This document shows positions 1-8,398 of a DNA stretch of 64,000 nt, in pieces. Below the pieces are notes generated by a model. It was not told where the DNA came from and ran no database searches. It worked only from the letters and a program-made list of their open reading frames with translations. Position numbers and translations under genes: made by a program. Origin of the DNA: Hyphomonadaceae bacterium UBA7672 (GTDB taxonomy: Bacteria > Pseudomonadota > Alphaproteobacteria > Caulobacterales > Hyphomonadaceae); NCBI GenBank assembly GCA_002483135.1, contig DLHI01000004.1, positions 28,803 through 92,802 of the forward strand. Direction: 5' to 3'. The first letter of the stretch is position 1. The number at the start of each line of letters is the position of its first letter.

Positions 1-1
1 C

Positions 2-1003
2 GCCGACATGATCGCCGCGTGGGCGCCGCCGGGCATTGTTCATCAGATGGCGCCGGTGGACGGGCCCAAGGCGGTGGCGACATTCCTATCGCACTGGCGG
101 CCGGATGCGGCGGTGTTCGCCGAGGGCGAGATCTGGCCGAATATGCTGGAGGCGTTGAAGCGTGGCGGCGTGCCGGCTGCGCTGATCAATGCGCGGATGA
201 CGCCCAAGAGCATCAGGGGATGGAACACGCGCAGTGGGGCCGCGAAGAAGCTGTTCGCCACCTTCAGCTTCATCGGCGCGGCGGATCAGGCGACGGCGGA
301 TGGGATCGCCAGCGCGACAGCACGCAGGATCGAGACGGTCGGGAACCTGAAGACTTCAGCGGTGATCGAAGCGCCGCCTGGCGAGAAGGTGGCGGCGTTT
401 CGCGAGGCGACGGGCGGGAGGCCAATCGTTCTGGCGGCATCGACGCATCCGGGCGAAGATGCATTTGCGGCGGATGCATTCGCGGAAGTGCGGATGCGGA
501 AGCTTGGGGCGTTGATGATCGTTGTGCCGCGCCACCCTGAGCGCGGTGAAAGCATTGTCGTGCTGATGCGCGAGCGCGGGTTCACCACGGCGCAATGGTC
601 GCAGGACAAGTCGCCACCGGGGCCAGAGGTCGACGTGCTGGTCGCGGACACGATCGGCGAGCTGCTGTTCTGGTATGCGTGTTCGGATGCAGTCTATCTG
701 GGCGGGGCGACGGTTGAGGGGATCGGTGGGCACAATCCGGTGGAACCGACGCAGCTGGGCAAGCGCGTGTTCACGGGGCCGCACGGGTTCAACTTCCGCG
801 AGATGTTCGATGCGCTGCAGCCGACCGGCGCGCTCGTGATCGGGGCGACGTCTCATGAGCTAGCCGATTACTGGTTGGCGGCGCTGGATGCGGCGCAGCC
901 CTCGCCCGTGCTGGGCTCGCATTTTGCGGATTCGCGCGCGCCGTTCGAGAAGACGCTGGACGCCATCCTGGCGATGCTGCCAGAGGATCACCTCCATGCG
1001 TGA
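2..1003 (+). CDS. waaA: 3-deoxy-D-manno-octulosonic acid (Kdo) transferase, 5' end outside window
   Basis: This inner-membrane glycosyltransferase adds Kdo to the lipid A precursor. The reading frame is open at the left edge of the window, so the N-terminus (roughly 100 residues of the usual ~430) is missing. The visible part carries the acceptor-side motif FAEGEIWPN, equivalent to the ETELWPN segment with the catalytic Glu. It also has the GT-B C-terminal half with AASTHPGED and the nucleotide-sugar region VADTIGELL...GGHNPVEP. The stop overlaps the start of lpxK, and the three genes 2-2965 form one translationally coupled lipid A operon. Family assignment is firm; mono- or bifunctionality cannot be read from the sequence. 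Confidence 0.93.
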   Translation, partial: ADMIAAWAPPGIVHQMAPVDGPKAVATFLSHWRPDAAVFAEGEIWPNMLEALKRGGVPAALINARMTPKSIRGWNTRSGAAKKLFATFSFIGAADQATADGIASATARRIETVGNLKTSAVIEAPPGEKVAAFREATGGRPIVLAASTHPGEDAFAADAFAEVRMRKLGALMIVVPRHPERGESIVVLMRERGFTTAQWSQDKSPPGPEVDVLVADTIGELLFWYACSDAVYLGGATVEGIGGHNPVEPTQLGKRVFTGPHGFNFREMFDALQPTGALVIGATSHELADYWLAALDAAQPSPVLGSHFADSRAPFEKTLDAILAMLPEDHLHA

Positions 1004-1994
1004 ACCTCATTTCTGGACCGTGACAGACAAGCGCACGCGCGCTTCAGCGCCGATGATCAAGCTGCTGCTGACGCCGGTCTCGATGCTGTATCGCTGGGCG
1101 GGCCAGCGACGGATCGCGAAGGCGGAACCGTTCGACTGCGGCCTGCCTGTGGTGTGCATCGGCAATCTGACGCTCGGCGGCGCGGGCAAGACGCCGGTGA
1201 CGGACGCAGTGCGCGCGTATTTTGCGAGCCGGGGCATTCGCGCGGCGAGCCTTTCGCGCGGCTATCGTGGGTCACTGCAGGGGGCGCATCGGGTGGATAG
1301 CGCGAAGCACACGGCGGCGCAGGTGGGCGACGAGCCGCTGATGCTGTCGATGAGCGGCGAGAGCTGGATCTCGAGGGATCGGCCGGAAGGCGCGCGGGCT
1401 ATGAAGGCCGATGGCGTGCAGCTGGTGGTGATGGATGACGGGCATCAGAACCCGACGCTGAGGAAGACGCTTTCGATTGTGGTGATCGACGCGGCCAATC
1501 CGTTCGGCAACCGGCATATCTTTCCGAAAGGCCCGCTGCGTGAGCGGGTGGTGGACGGGCTGGCGCGGGCGCAGGCCGTCGTGCTGATGGGCGATGGCGA
1601 GGCGCCGCCGGAGCTGGCTGGTTTTCCCGGCGTGGTGTTGCGCGCGCGGCTGGAGCCGGTGGCGGCGTTGCCGCCAGGGGTCTATGTGGCGTTTGCGGGA
1701 ATAGGCCGGCCGTCGCGGTTCTTCGACAGCCTGCGTCAGCAACCGGGCGTAGAGCTTTCCGAAGGCGTGCCCTTCCCGGATCACCACGCTTTCCAGTCAT
1801 CGGACCTGAACTTTCTCACCAAGCTGGCCACGGAACGAAAAGCGAGGCTGGTCACCACCGACAAGGATCATGTACGCCTGCCGCCGGAGATGCGGGACCC
1901 GAATTTGCGAGATGGGGTGATGCGAGCGTCTGTGCGCGCGAAATTCGAGGACGAGGCCGCGCTGGCGCGCCTGCTCGACGGCGTGCGCGCATGA
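996..1994 (+). CDS. lpxK: tetraacyldisaccharide 4'-kinase
   Basis: LpxK phosphorylates the 4' position of the tetraacyldisaccharide to give lipid IVA at the inner face of the inner membrane. The 332-aa length fits the family (about 330). A P-loop, GNLTLGGAGKTP, lies at residues 56-67, followed by the conserved VVDDGHQ-like stretch MDDGHQNPTL. The open frame extends further upstream, but ATG 996 is preferred: a GAGG-type ribosome site sits just before it and it overlaps the waaA stop by a few bases. The lpxK stop overlaps the next ATG in an ATGA arrangement, so expression is coupled on both sides. Confidence 0.93.
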   Translation: MREPHFWTVTDKRTRASAPMIKLLLTPVSMLYRWAGQRRIAKAEPFDCGLPVVCIGNLTLGGAGKTPVTDAVRAYFASRGIRAASLSRGYRGSLQGAHRVDSAKHTAAQVGDEPLMLSMSGESWISRDRPEGARAMKADGVQLVVMDDGHQNPTLRKTLSIVVIDAANPFGNRHIFPKGPLRERVVDGLARAQAVVLMGDGEAPPELAGFPGVVLRARLEPVAALPPGVYVAFAGIGRPSRFFDSLRQQPGVELSEGVPFPDHHAFQSSDLNFLTKLATERKARLVTTDKDHVRLPPEMRDPNLRDGVMRASVRAKFEDEAALARLLDGVRA

Positions 1995-2965
1995 GCGGCA
2001 ACGAGACGAAGGCTGGCAAGTACATTCGACCAAAGGACCTCGACAATGCGGAGCGCGCTACGGTGCGCGCACGCATTCAGTGGCGCCTCGAAGCTTTGGC
2101 GTGGGATGTTCTGTACTGGTATCCGTTCAAGCTCTTGCCGATCGAGTGGGCGTCGAACCTCGGCGCGGCGATCCTCAAGGCGCTGGGGCCGCTGACCTCG
2201 CAACACCGGACCATGACGCGCAACCTGCGTATGTGCTTTCCAGACTGGAGCGAGAAGCAGGTCAAGGATGTGGCCAAGGGGACGTGGGCGACGCTTGGCC
2301 ATACGGTCGGCGAGATGCCGCACCTGGGGAAGCTGGTTCCCGGCGGGAAGAAGCCTCGGCTTGAGCTTCATGGGCTCGACGTCGTCGATGCGATCCGCAA
2401 GAGCGGGAAGCCAGTCGTCTTCATCTCGGGGCATTTTGCGAACTGGGAGCCGATTACCTCGGCCATCAGCACCAACCTGCCCGATGCATTGATCACCTAT
2501 CGTGCGGCGAACAATCCGCACATCGATCGCAGGATTTCGGACGCGCGCAGGTCGTACACCGACAGGCTGGCGCCCAAGGGCGCGGGCACGCGCGAACTGA
2601 TGCGAGCGCTGGCGCGCGGGCAATCGGTTGGCCTGATGAACGACCAGAAGTTCAACCAGGGGATCGCGGTTCCGTTCTTCGGATATGAAGCGATGACGGC
2701 GCCGGGGCCGACGCGCCTTGCCATGCGCTACAAGACACGCATTGCGCCGATATCGTGCGTACGCGTGGGCCCTGCCCGCTATCGCCTGACGTTTCACGAG
2801 CCTTTCGCGCCCGATGCCGATCCGGACGAGGACAAGGCGATCCACAACACCGTGCTGCGCATCAACCGGTTTGTGGAAGATCGCATCAAGGAGCATCCTG
2901 ACCAGTGGTTCTGGATGCACCATCGCTGGCCGAAGGAAGCGTGGAAGGCGGCGGGTGTGGTCTAG
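1991..2965 (+). CDS. lipid A late acyltransferase (LpxL/HtrB family)
   Basis: Members of this LPLAT family transfer an acyl chain from acyl-ACP to Kdo2-lipid IVA in the inner membrane. The 324-aa protein has the catalytic HX4D/E motif as HFANWE at residues 148-153 and the later conserved block NDQKFNQGIAVPFFG. The C-terminal PDQWFWMHHRWP segment is typical of LpxL/LpxM enzymes. The start ATGA overlaps the lpxK stop, so it is the third gene of the lipid A operon. Whether it adds laurate or another chain cannot be told from sequence. Confidence 0.9.
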   Translation: MSGNETKAGKYIRPKDLDNAERATVRARIQWRLEALAWDVLYWYPFKLLPIEWASNLGAAILKALGPLTSQHRTMTRNLRMCFPDWSEKQVKDVAKGTWATLGHTVGEMPHLGKLVPGGKKPRLELHGLDVVDAIRKSGKPVVFISGHFANWEPITSAISTNLPDALITYRAANNPHIDRRISDARRSYTDRLAPKGAGTRELMRALARGQSVGLMNDQKFNQGIAVPFFGYEAMTAPGPTRLAMRYKTRIAPISCVRVGPARYRLTFHEPFAPDADPDEDKAIHNTVLRINRFVEDRIKEHPDQWFWMHHRWPKEAWKAAGVV

Positions 2966-2990
2966 CGCTTGCCGAACCTGCGGTGAGCCC

Positions 2991-3117
2991 GCCCTCGTCC
3001 TTCGAGACGATTGCTTCGCAATCCCTCAGGATGAGGGCTATCTGGCATCGGCGTATGTGAAGCCCTCATCCTGAGGGATTGGCGCGAAGCGACAATCGTC
3101 TCGAAGGATGAGAGGGC
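2991..3117. repeat. long intergenic inverted repeat with CCTCATCC and TTCGAGACG blocks
   Basis: The gap between the convergent acyltransferase and hydrolase genes is filled by two ~50-base arms, inverted to each other. The left arm includes CCTTCGAGACGATTG and CCCTCAGGATGAGGG; the right arm has the complementary CCCTCATCCTGAGGG and CAATCGTCTCGAAGG. The short ~25-base centre would form the loop. Such CTCA..GAGACG palindromes are a dispersed intergenic class in alphaproteobacteria (established knowledge). Here it probably also ends transcription from both sides. Confidence 0.75.
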
Positions 3118-3124
3118 GTGCTCG

Positions 3125-4081
3125 CTAATCCATGATCCCGACGCTGTCGTCGATGGTGCGGCGGACGGCGCCGACATAGTCGACGAGCTGGTGGCCTTCG
3201 ATCATCGCCTCGTAGAGCATCTTCAGCGCATCGCGTACGACGTAGGGACGCTCCATCGGAACGAAGTGCGTGGTGCCGGGTACCTTGGTGACGGCGGCGT
3301 CGGGGCGGATGTCGTGGACACGCTGGTCGAGATCGGCGCCGGCGGTGGATTCCTTTTCCGCCTGCAGCACGATGATCGGCACGCGCTTCTTCTTCAGCTT
3401 GCGGAGCGCCTTCCAGGGGCGGTAGCGGTGCGCGCCAAACACGGCTGATTCCCATTCGGGCGTGCAGGACAGCGCGAACGTGCCGTCGTCCTGGCGGAGG
3501 ACACCGTCGACGACATAGTCATCGAGGAAAGGCGCGCGCCATGTCTTGAAGGCGCCGCGGCCGCGCAGTTGGTCGGCGGCTTCTGCTGGCGAGCCGAATG
3601 CGCGGCGGCGCTTGAGAGCGCCCTTTGCCATCGCGCTTTTCGGGATGGTCATGTTGAGCAGCGGGATGTTGTAGATACGGAGCAGCGCACGGGGAAGCAG
3701 CACCGGATCGACCAGCACGAGGCCCTTCACGAGATCCGGGCGCTTGCCGGCGACCAGAAGGGCGACGGTTGCCCCCATCGAATGGCCGCCGATCACGGCG
3801 CCCTCGGGAGCGATTTTTTCCAGCGCCTGGATGACGTCGTCGCGGAACCTGTTCCACGATTTCAGCTTGCGCGGATTGGCCGGCAGGCGCGAGCGGCCGT
3901 GGCCGCGCATGTCGAGGGCGGCGGCGTGCATCCGGCTGCCCAGCGGTTCAAGGATCGACTGATAGCAGATGGCGTTGAAGCCGGTGGCGTGGAGGAACAG
4001 CACATCAACGGGCCGCACCGGATCGCCAAAGGCGATGCCGGATGTTTCCCCATCCTTCAGGTCCAGACGAAAGCGACGCAT
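3125..4081 (-). CDS. alpha/beta hydrolase
   Basis: A 318-aa hydrolase of the alpha/beta fold. The oxyanion-hole segment FLHATGFNA lies near residue 30. The strand-order marker DMRGHGRS is near 58-64, and the nucleophile elbow is GHSMG with Ser101. The probable acid/base part is in the C-terminal GTTHFVPMERP, with the catalytic His. There is no signal peptide, so it should be cytoplasmic. It converges on the lipid A operon across the inverted repeat at 2991-3117. The substrate is unknown; esterase, epoxide hydrolase-like or haloperoxidase-like activities are all possible within this fold. Confidence 0.85.
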   Translation of the reverse strand: MRRFRLDLKDGETSGIAFGDPVRPVDVLFLHATGFNAICYQSILEPLGSRMHAAALDMRGHGRSRLPANPRKLKSWNRFRDDVIQALEKIAPEGAVIGGHSMGATVALLVAGKRPDLVKGLVLVDPVLLPRALLRIYNIPLLNMTIPKSAMAKGALKRRRAFGSPAEAADQLRGRGAFKTWRAPFLDDYVVDGVLRQDDGTFALSCTPEWESAVFGAHRYRPWKALRKLKKKRVPIIVLQAEKESTAGADLDQRVHDIRPDAAVTKVPGTTHFVPMERPYVVRDALKMLYEAMIEGHQLVDYVGAVRRTIDDSVGIMD

Positions 4082-4090
4082 CCCGGGGGG

Positions 4091-4285
4091 CTAGCCTCCA
4101 AACACTTTTCGCAGGATGTCGCTGGTCCGCTTCACGGGATCGCGTCGAATCGCCTGCTCTTCCCGCGCGACGTAATAGAACAATCCACTGACCGCGCCAG
4201 AGGCCGCAACGGCATTGCATGCTGCGGCGCGAACGCGCATCTGACCTCCCGGATACCGATCCCCGAACTTGGGGCGATAGGACAA
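4091..4285 (-). pseudogene. C-terminal remnant of a DUF4197 protein
   Basis: The last ~40 residues, GLFYYVAREEQAIRRDP then KRTSDILRKVFG, match the conserved C-terminus of DUF4197 proteins as I remember it. Those proteins are normally about 220 aa, exported, and end in a similar RTTDLLKKVFG. Only this tail is left: the frame opens just after a stop at about 4370-4372, has no ATG, and the preceding residues do not look like the family. The best start is a TTG at 4285. I read it as a truncated gene remnant between two unrelated genes. A free-standing 64-aa protein is less likely. Confidence 0.55.
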
Positions 4286-4387
4286 CCAAAGTGGCCCTGC
4301 GTCAAACAGCGAGGTCAGGCCATCGCCGGAAGACAGTCGCGCAGCCGAAAGCTCTTGGCTAGGCTGGCGTCACAGAGGACACGCCAC

Positions 4388-5239
4388 ATGACATTCAGCT
4401 CAACCTGCTTTGACGTTTCGATTACGGACCGGGTCGCCCACATCCGCTTCAACAGACCTGACCAGCTCAACAGCTTCACCCCGCAGGTGTGGGATGACCT
4501 CCCAGCCATCGTGCGCGAGATCGACCGGCAGGCGCTGGCCCGTGTGATCGTGATGTCGTCGACCGGCAAGCATTTCACGGCTGGGATGGACCTCGCCGTG
4601 TTCACGCAGGCCGACGGCATTACAAACGGGGTGTCGCGTGATCCGCACCTGCGGGCTGAACGGTTTCGCCATGATCTCACGCGGCTGCAGAATGCGTTCA
4701 CCTGTCTCGACCAGGCGCGCATTCCGGTGATCGTGTGCGTGCAGGGCGGATGCATCGGCGCTGGCGTGGACATGATCTCGGCATGCGACATCCGCTTTGC
4801 GACAAAGGACGCCTTCTTCTGCATCGCCGAGATCAATATCGGCATGACGGCGGATGTGGGCACCTTCCCGCGCCTGTGCCGCCTGCTGCCTGAAGGCTGG
4901 GTGCGCCAGATTGCCTATACGGGCGAGCGCCTGCCCGCGCCGCGCGCGCGGGAGCTGGGTCTCGTCAACGACGTGTTCGATACGCAGGAGGCAATGCTCG
5001 ATCACGCGATGAGCATCGCGCGCGAGATTGCATCCAAGAGCCCGCTGGCCGTGAGCGGCTCGAAGGCGATGATCAACTATGCGCGCGATCACACGATCGC
5101 GGATGGGCTGGACTATATCGGCGTGTGGAACGCCGCGATGCTGTCCAGCGCGCACATGGCCGAGGCGTTCAAGGCCAAGGCGGAGAAGCGCGAAGGGAAT
5201 TTCCCGGACTTGCTGCCGCTGAAGGACAAGGGGGTTTAG
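4388..5239 (+). CDS. crotonase-family protein, dienoyl-CoA isomerase-like
   Basis: A 283-aa enoyl-CoA hydratase/isomerase fold protein. The oxyanion-hole segments are STGKHFTAGMDL (about 58-69) and GGCIGAGVDMISACDIRF (120-137). The pair Glu148 in AEIN and Asp156 in TADVG keeps the spacing of the two catalytic acids of delta3,5-delta2,4-dienoyl-CoA isomerase (ECH1), so that activity is favoured over simple hydration. It would act on unsaturated fatty acyl-CoA in beta-oxidation. A longer open frame runs upstream, but ATG 4388 matches the usual family N-terminus. The stop overlaps the convergent gene at 5236. Confidence 0.85.
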   Translation: MTFSSTCFDVSITDRVAHIRFNRPDQLNSFTPQVWDDLPAIVREIDRQALARVIVMSSTGKHFTAGMDLAVFTQADGITNGVSRDPHLRAERFRHDLTRLQNAFTCLDQARIPVIVCVQGGCIGAGVDMISACDIRFATKDAFFCIAEINIGMTADVGTFPRLCRLLPEGWVRQIAYTGERLPAPRARELGLVNDVFDTQEAMLDHAMSIAREIASKSPLAVSGSKAMINYARDHTIADGLDYIGVWNAAMLSSAHMAEAFKAKAEKREGNFPDLLPLKDKGV

Positions 5240-5541
5240 CCCGCAGCGCTGAACAGACCCTGCGCCGAGAACACGAGGCGCTCGTTCGCGCGCGCTTCGA
5301 CTGACACGAAGACGATGGAGCGGGCGCGTTTGTCGACGCGGGCGATGAGATCGACCGGCGCTTCCGTCAGCGGATGCGAGGCGACGTCGAGCGCGAGAGA
5401 GGTCATGCGGAAATTCGGGCCGGCCTCCTCGCGCAGCGCGGCGATTGCGAGGGCGGAGCAGAGTTCGGCCACGGGCGCGCCCGGGCCGCCGAGATCGGCA
5501 GAGGAAACTTGGCGGACTCGGAGGTGGGCCAGATCGGTCAT
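5236..5541 (-). CDS. small hotdog-fold, thioesterase-like protein
   Basis: A 101-aa protein. The C-terminal half, with SLALDVASHPLTEAPVDLIA followed by two hydrophobic strands ending LVFSAQGLFS, resembles the closing strands of PaaI-type hotdog thioesterases. The N-terminal half, with the helix ALAIAALREEAG, could be the central hotdog helix. No clear catalytic Asp/Glu position can be assigned, so activity is uncertain. It is convergent with the crotonase, sharing the stop region. A role on acyl-CoA would fit the neighbour, but that is inference. Confidence 0.5.
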   Translation of the reverse strand: MTDLAHLRVRQVSSADLGGPGAPVAELCSALAIAALREEAGPNFRMTSLALDVASHPLTEAPVDLIARVDKRARSIVFVSVEARANERLVFSAQGLFSAAG

Positions 5542-5634
5542 ACGCCCTGCCTAACCCGGATGGGCCCGGCCACAAAGCAGGGTGTTAAGCTTTGCTAACT
5601 GCGCATTAACGTCTGCGGACTTAGCCCTGCGAGC

Positions 5635-6726
5635 ATGACCAGCCTGCGATTCCCCTTGATGCTGGGTGTCGCGCTCGCATTCGGCGCAGCGGCGGCGCAT
5701 GCGCAATCTGGGCCGGCGGGCGCTCCGGCGCCGGCCCCTGCTCCTCAAACCAAGATCGAGGACATCGAAGTCGCGCAGACGGGCGACACCGTCTCCATAC
5801 TCGTGAAGCTCTCGGGGCAGCCGACGGCCGCATCCGCGTATTCGGCAGGTGACCAGCTGAAACTCGAGATCGACGGGGTCAATCTTGTTGCGTTGAACCT
5901 TTCTCCCCCCGCTGGATCGCTGGTGAAGAGCGTGACGGCAGGCAAGAGCGAGATCGTGATGGCCGGCGTCGCGCTGAGCGTGCCGGATGTGGTGATCTAT
6001 CGGCATGCGGTGCTGGTGAAGGCGAAGCTGGCCGAACCGGCGGACATCAATGGCGCATCGCTGATGACCGGGACTGCCCCCGTGGCGGCAGCGCCTATAC
6101 CGCTTCCCACAGCGACGAAACCGATACCGGTTACGCCGCCGCCGATCCCCATTACGGCGTCCGGTGCAGCTCCTGCTCCGGCCGCGCCCGTGCAGCCGAC
6201 ACCTGAAGCAACTGCCGCACCCGCCCCGCCGATTGCTCCGGAGCTGCAGCCTCCCCCGGATCATCCGCCGGAAGCCCCGAAGCATGATGATGTGCTGCAG
6301 TCTGCACCAGCGCCAGCGCCCGCCTTGGCCGCTGCCGGGCCCGTCGCGACCCTCGCGGGCATTGATGCTACGCGCTGCGACTCTGCCAGGGATGAGCTTG
6401 CGAAAGATAGCTGGGCGCTGGGCGCGATGGGCGATGTCGCGCTCTGCCTGATCGACGCGGGCAAGACGGATGAAGCGCGTGCGCGGCTGGACCAATTGGG
6501 AGCGATCACGCCGCAGGACTGGCGTGTGTCGCTGGGCCGCGGGATTCTCGAAAGCGATGCATCGGCTGCGAACGCGTTGTTTCTTGCGGCTTCGCTCGGC
6601 GCGCCGAACGACAAGGTGCGCACCGCCATCGTCGCGCGCATCAAGCCGCAAGTGATTGCTGAACCTGCGCTTGCGCATGAACCGGCGGCGGTTGCGCCTG
6701 ACCTGCAGATCCCGCTGCCAAAATAA
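5635..6726 (+). CDS. periplasmic protein with AMIN-like domain and Pro/Ala-rich linker
   Basis: 363 aa. An N-terminal signal peptide ends at about residue 23 (AAAAHAQ). Residues about 38-110 (IEDIEVAQTGDTVSILVKLS and following strands) look like an AMIN-type beta domain, which in other proteins binds peptidoglycan or the septum. A Pro/Ala-rich linker of about 100 residues follows. The C-terminal part, with CDSARDELAKDSWALGAMGD and helices ending in LFLAASLGAPNDKVR, looks like short TPR-type helical repeats. The function is unknown. The upstream region 5581-5634 contains a TTAA-N7-TAAC sequence one base off a CtrA-type site, which is only suggestive. Confidence 0.6.
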   Translation: MTSLRFPLMLGVALAFGAAAAHAQSGPAGAPAPAPAPQTKIEDIEVAQTGDTVSILVKLSGQPTAASAYSAGDQLKLEIDGVNLVALNLSPPAGSLVKSVTAGKSEIVMAGVALSVPDVVIYRHAVLVKAKLAEPADINGASLMTGTAPVAAAPIPLPTATKPIPVTPPPIPITASGAAPAPAAPVQPTPEATAAPAPPIAPELQPPPDHPPEAPKHDDVLQSAPAPAPALAAAGPVATLAGIDATRCDSARDELAKDSWALGAMGDVALCLIDAGKTDEARARLDQLGAITPQDWRVSLGRGILESDASAANALFLAASLGAPNDKVRTAIVARIKPQVIAEPALAHEPAAVAPDLQIPLPK

Positions 6727-6821
6727 GCAGCGCGAGCGCTTCAGCCGTTCTCGTCCCCGTTGCCTTTCGTCTGTCTGCGGTGCAGCTAACGCACGGGGCA
6801 TCCGGACTCGGGGAATAGATC

Positions 6822-7592
6822 ATGATGAAGCCAGCATCCGTCATTGCGCTCGCCGCCATACTTGCAGCGTGCGGCGCTAACGCGCCCGTCAGCGACACAG
6901 CTCCCCAGCCTGCCCACTCGGGCGAGCCGCAGGCTGCGGCCGGCGAGACGCCTGCGCCCGATGCCGACGCTTATCCCCTCGCCCCGTCCGCCATCGCGAA
7001 CACGCCATGCGCCGACGATGGCGCGCGTCTGCCGCTGTCTGGCGTGTGCGCAAGCCGGGCTGTCGCCTACATGCCGACTGACTCCGTCGAACCCGAAGCG
7101 CCGGCTGGATGCGCGTGGAATGCCAAGGAGGTCTGGTTCGGCGGCGACGTGATGCTCTATCGCGGGCTTGACTGCGGCGAGAAGAAAACCGTGCTCGATT
7201 ATGCCGGCGGCGCTCATGCAGCAGAACTGAGCTATATTTCCTCGGCGCTGCACCCGGAGGCTGTGCCCGATGCGGCCGATCCCATGGCGCACAAACCCAT
7301 CGTGCGCGTCGCGACAACCTGGGAAGACAGTGATGTGGGCCGCATCAAGGAGTCGATCGGATCGGATGCCGCCATCGCTGCGTGTGAGATCAAGCCTGCG
7401 GGCGCGGGCTATCCGGAAACCGCCAAGGTGATCGCGCCCAAACAGCCCGGCGCGGACTGCGGGCTTTATGCGACGACGGAGACATCCAAGACGTTCTGGC
7501 TCGTGCGAGATGAATGGACTTACGCCTTCACCCTGCCCGCCGGAACGCGGGACATCGACCCGGCCTCGTTCGTTGTGGTGACGCCGCAATAG
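6822..7592 (+). CDS. hypothetical lipoprotein
   Basis: 256 aa with a lipobox, ALAAILAAC, at about residues 9-17, so the mature protein should be lipid-anchored. A low-complexity Ala/Pro stretch follows. The mature domain has several cysteines (in NTPCADDGARLPLSGVCASR, AGCAWNAKE, GLDCGEKK, AACEIKP and GADCGLY) that could form disulfides in the periplasm. I do not recognise the family. It stands alone, about 95 bases after the AMIN-like gene on the same strand. Confidence 0.7.
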   Translation: MMKPASVIALAAILAACGANAPVSDTAPQPAHSGEPQAAAGETPAPDADAYPLAPSAIANTPCADDGARLPLSGVCASRAVAYMPTDSVEPEAPAGCAWNAKEVWFGGDVMLYRGLDCGEKKTVLDYAGGAHAAELSYISSALHPEAVPDAADPMAHKPIVRVATTWEDSDVGRIKESIGSDAAIAACEIKPAGAGYPETAKVIAPKQPGADCGLYATTETSKTFWLVRDEWTYAFTLPAGTRDIDPASFVVVTPQ

Positions 7593-7919
7593 GAATGGCT
7601 GGCATCGCGCAAGACGCCAGAGGGCGTCTGTGCTGGCCAGCAAAGGGTACCTGGATAAGGCGTCTTCCCGGCGCAGCAGCCTTGGGGGGTCGGGGGGGGG
7701 GGACGGATAAGACCGCCAGCACCGGGAAGATCGGGGGATTAACGCCACGGCGTCATCCCCGTTCCAAGGAGATGGAAACTTTTTTCGGAATTTGAAGAGG
7801 CGGATGGGGCCTGCGCCATCCCGCCACACGTGGGCCGTAAATCCGGAAAAATATCAAAGCGCAAAAAGCAAACGGGCGGCCCTGAGGCCGCCCGCCCAGT
7901 TCGGAACTCTACTATTTTT
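7593..7919. other. 327-base non-coding gap with G-tract and hairpins
   Basis: No convincing gene is visible. The gap holds a run of ten G within GGGGGGTCGGGGGGGGGG near 7684-7702. It also holds an imperfect hairpin GGATGGGGCCTGCGCCATCC at about 7802-7821 and a strong GC hairpin at 7873-7894, listed separately. An AAGGAG site followed by a seven-codon ATG frame near 7770-7797 is most likely chance. Confidence 0.5.
7873..7894 (-). terminator. rho-independent terminator of the gene at 7920-8342
   Basis: CGGGCGGCC-CTGA-GGCCGCCCG forms a perfect 9-bp GC stem with a 4-base loop. Read on the minus strand it lies just after the stop of the 140-aa gene and is followed by a T-rich stretch (TTTGCTTTTTGCGCTTTG). 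Confidence 0.8.
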
Positions 7920-8342
7920 TTAGGCTACGCTACGCACTGCACTCTTGTGGACGTTCAGTGCGCCGAAGATGTCGCCAAGATGGCCGACGCCTTTCACACC
8001 GAACGTGGATTCCGCATACGAGCCGATGGCCGGAAACAGCAGGCCAATTTCCTGGCTGCCGAGACCTGCGCGATGAAGATCGCGGATCACCTGCTCGGCA
8101 ACCGCCTGGCGTCCACCTGGCGTGCGCTCGATCAGTCTTGCGATGACGCCGGTTGCGGCGCCGATCTCCGTGCCCATGTGGGCGGCAAGCGTGCGGGCGC
8201 CGGGAACTCTTTCGAAAACTTCATCTGCGAGCGGAGCGCCCTGCCGGTCCGCGGCATTCAGCACGATGCCGAGCGCTGCCTCTGCGCTCTTGAGCGACAA
8301 TCCTGTCGCTTTGGACACGTGCTTGATGAACGCTTTCAGCAT
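7920..8342 (-). CDS. DUF2780-like small protein
   Basis: 140 aa, starting at ATG 8342. An upstream extension of the frame exists but has an arginine-rich shadow composition. The sequence is made of amphipathic helices: LSLKSAEAALGIVLNAADRQ, a middle with VPGARTLAAHMGTEIG, and an end with GLGSQEIGLLFPAIGSYAE. This order (entry helix, 'iPga' turn, 'gls...i..fvp.i..y' helix) resembles the DUF2780 (VcgC/VcgE) family from memory. No catalytic motif is apparent. A terminator follows at 7873-7894, so it is monocistronic. Confidence 0.6.
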   Translation of the reverse strand: MLKAFIKHVSKATGLSLKSAEAALGIVLNAADRQGAPLADEVFERVPGARTLAAHMGTEIGAATGVIARLIERTPGGRQAVAEQVIRDLHRAGLGSQEIGLLFPAIGSYAESTFGVKGVGHLGDIFGALNVHKSAVRSVA

Positions 8343-8398
8343 CCGGACTCCACAATCAACCAGAGCGAGGAATGTCGCCGTTTTAGGTTGCCGGGGTC

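Noticed and set aside
3569..4387. Long upstream extension of the crotonase frame (273 residues)
   Set aside because: It lies antisense to the alpha/beta hydrolase, has shadow-like composition and the family N-terminus begins at 4388.
7770..7797. AAGGAG followed by a seven-codon ATG frame
   Set aside because: Too short to support; no conservation evidence available.
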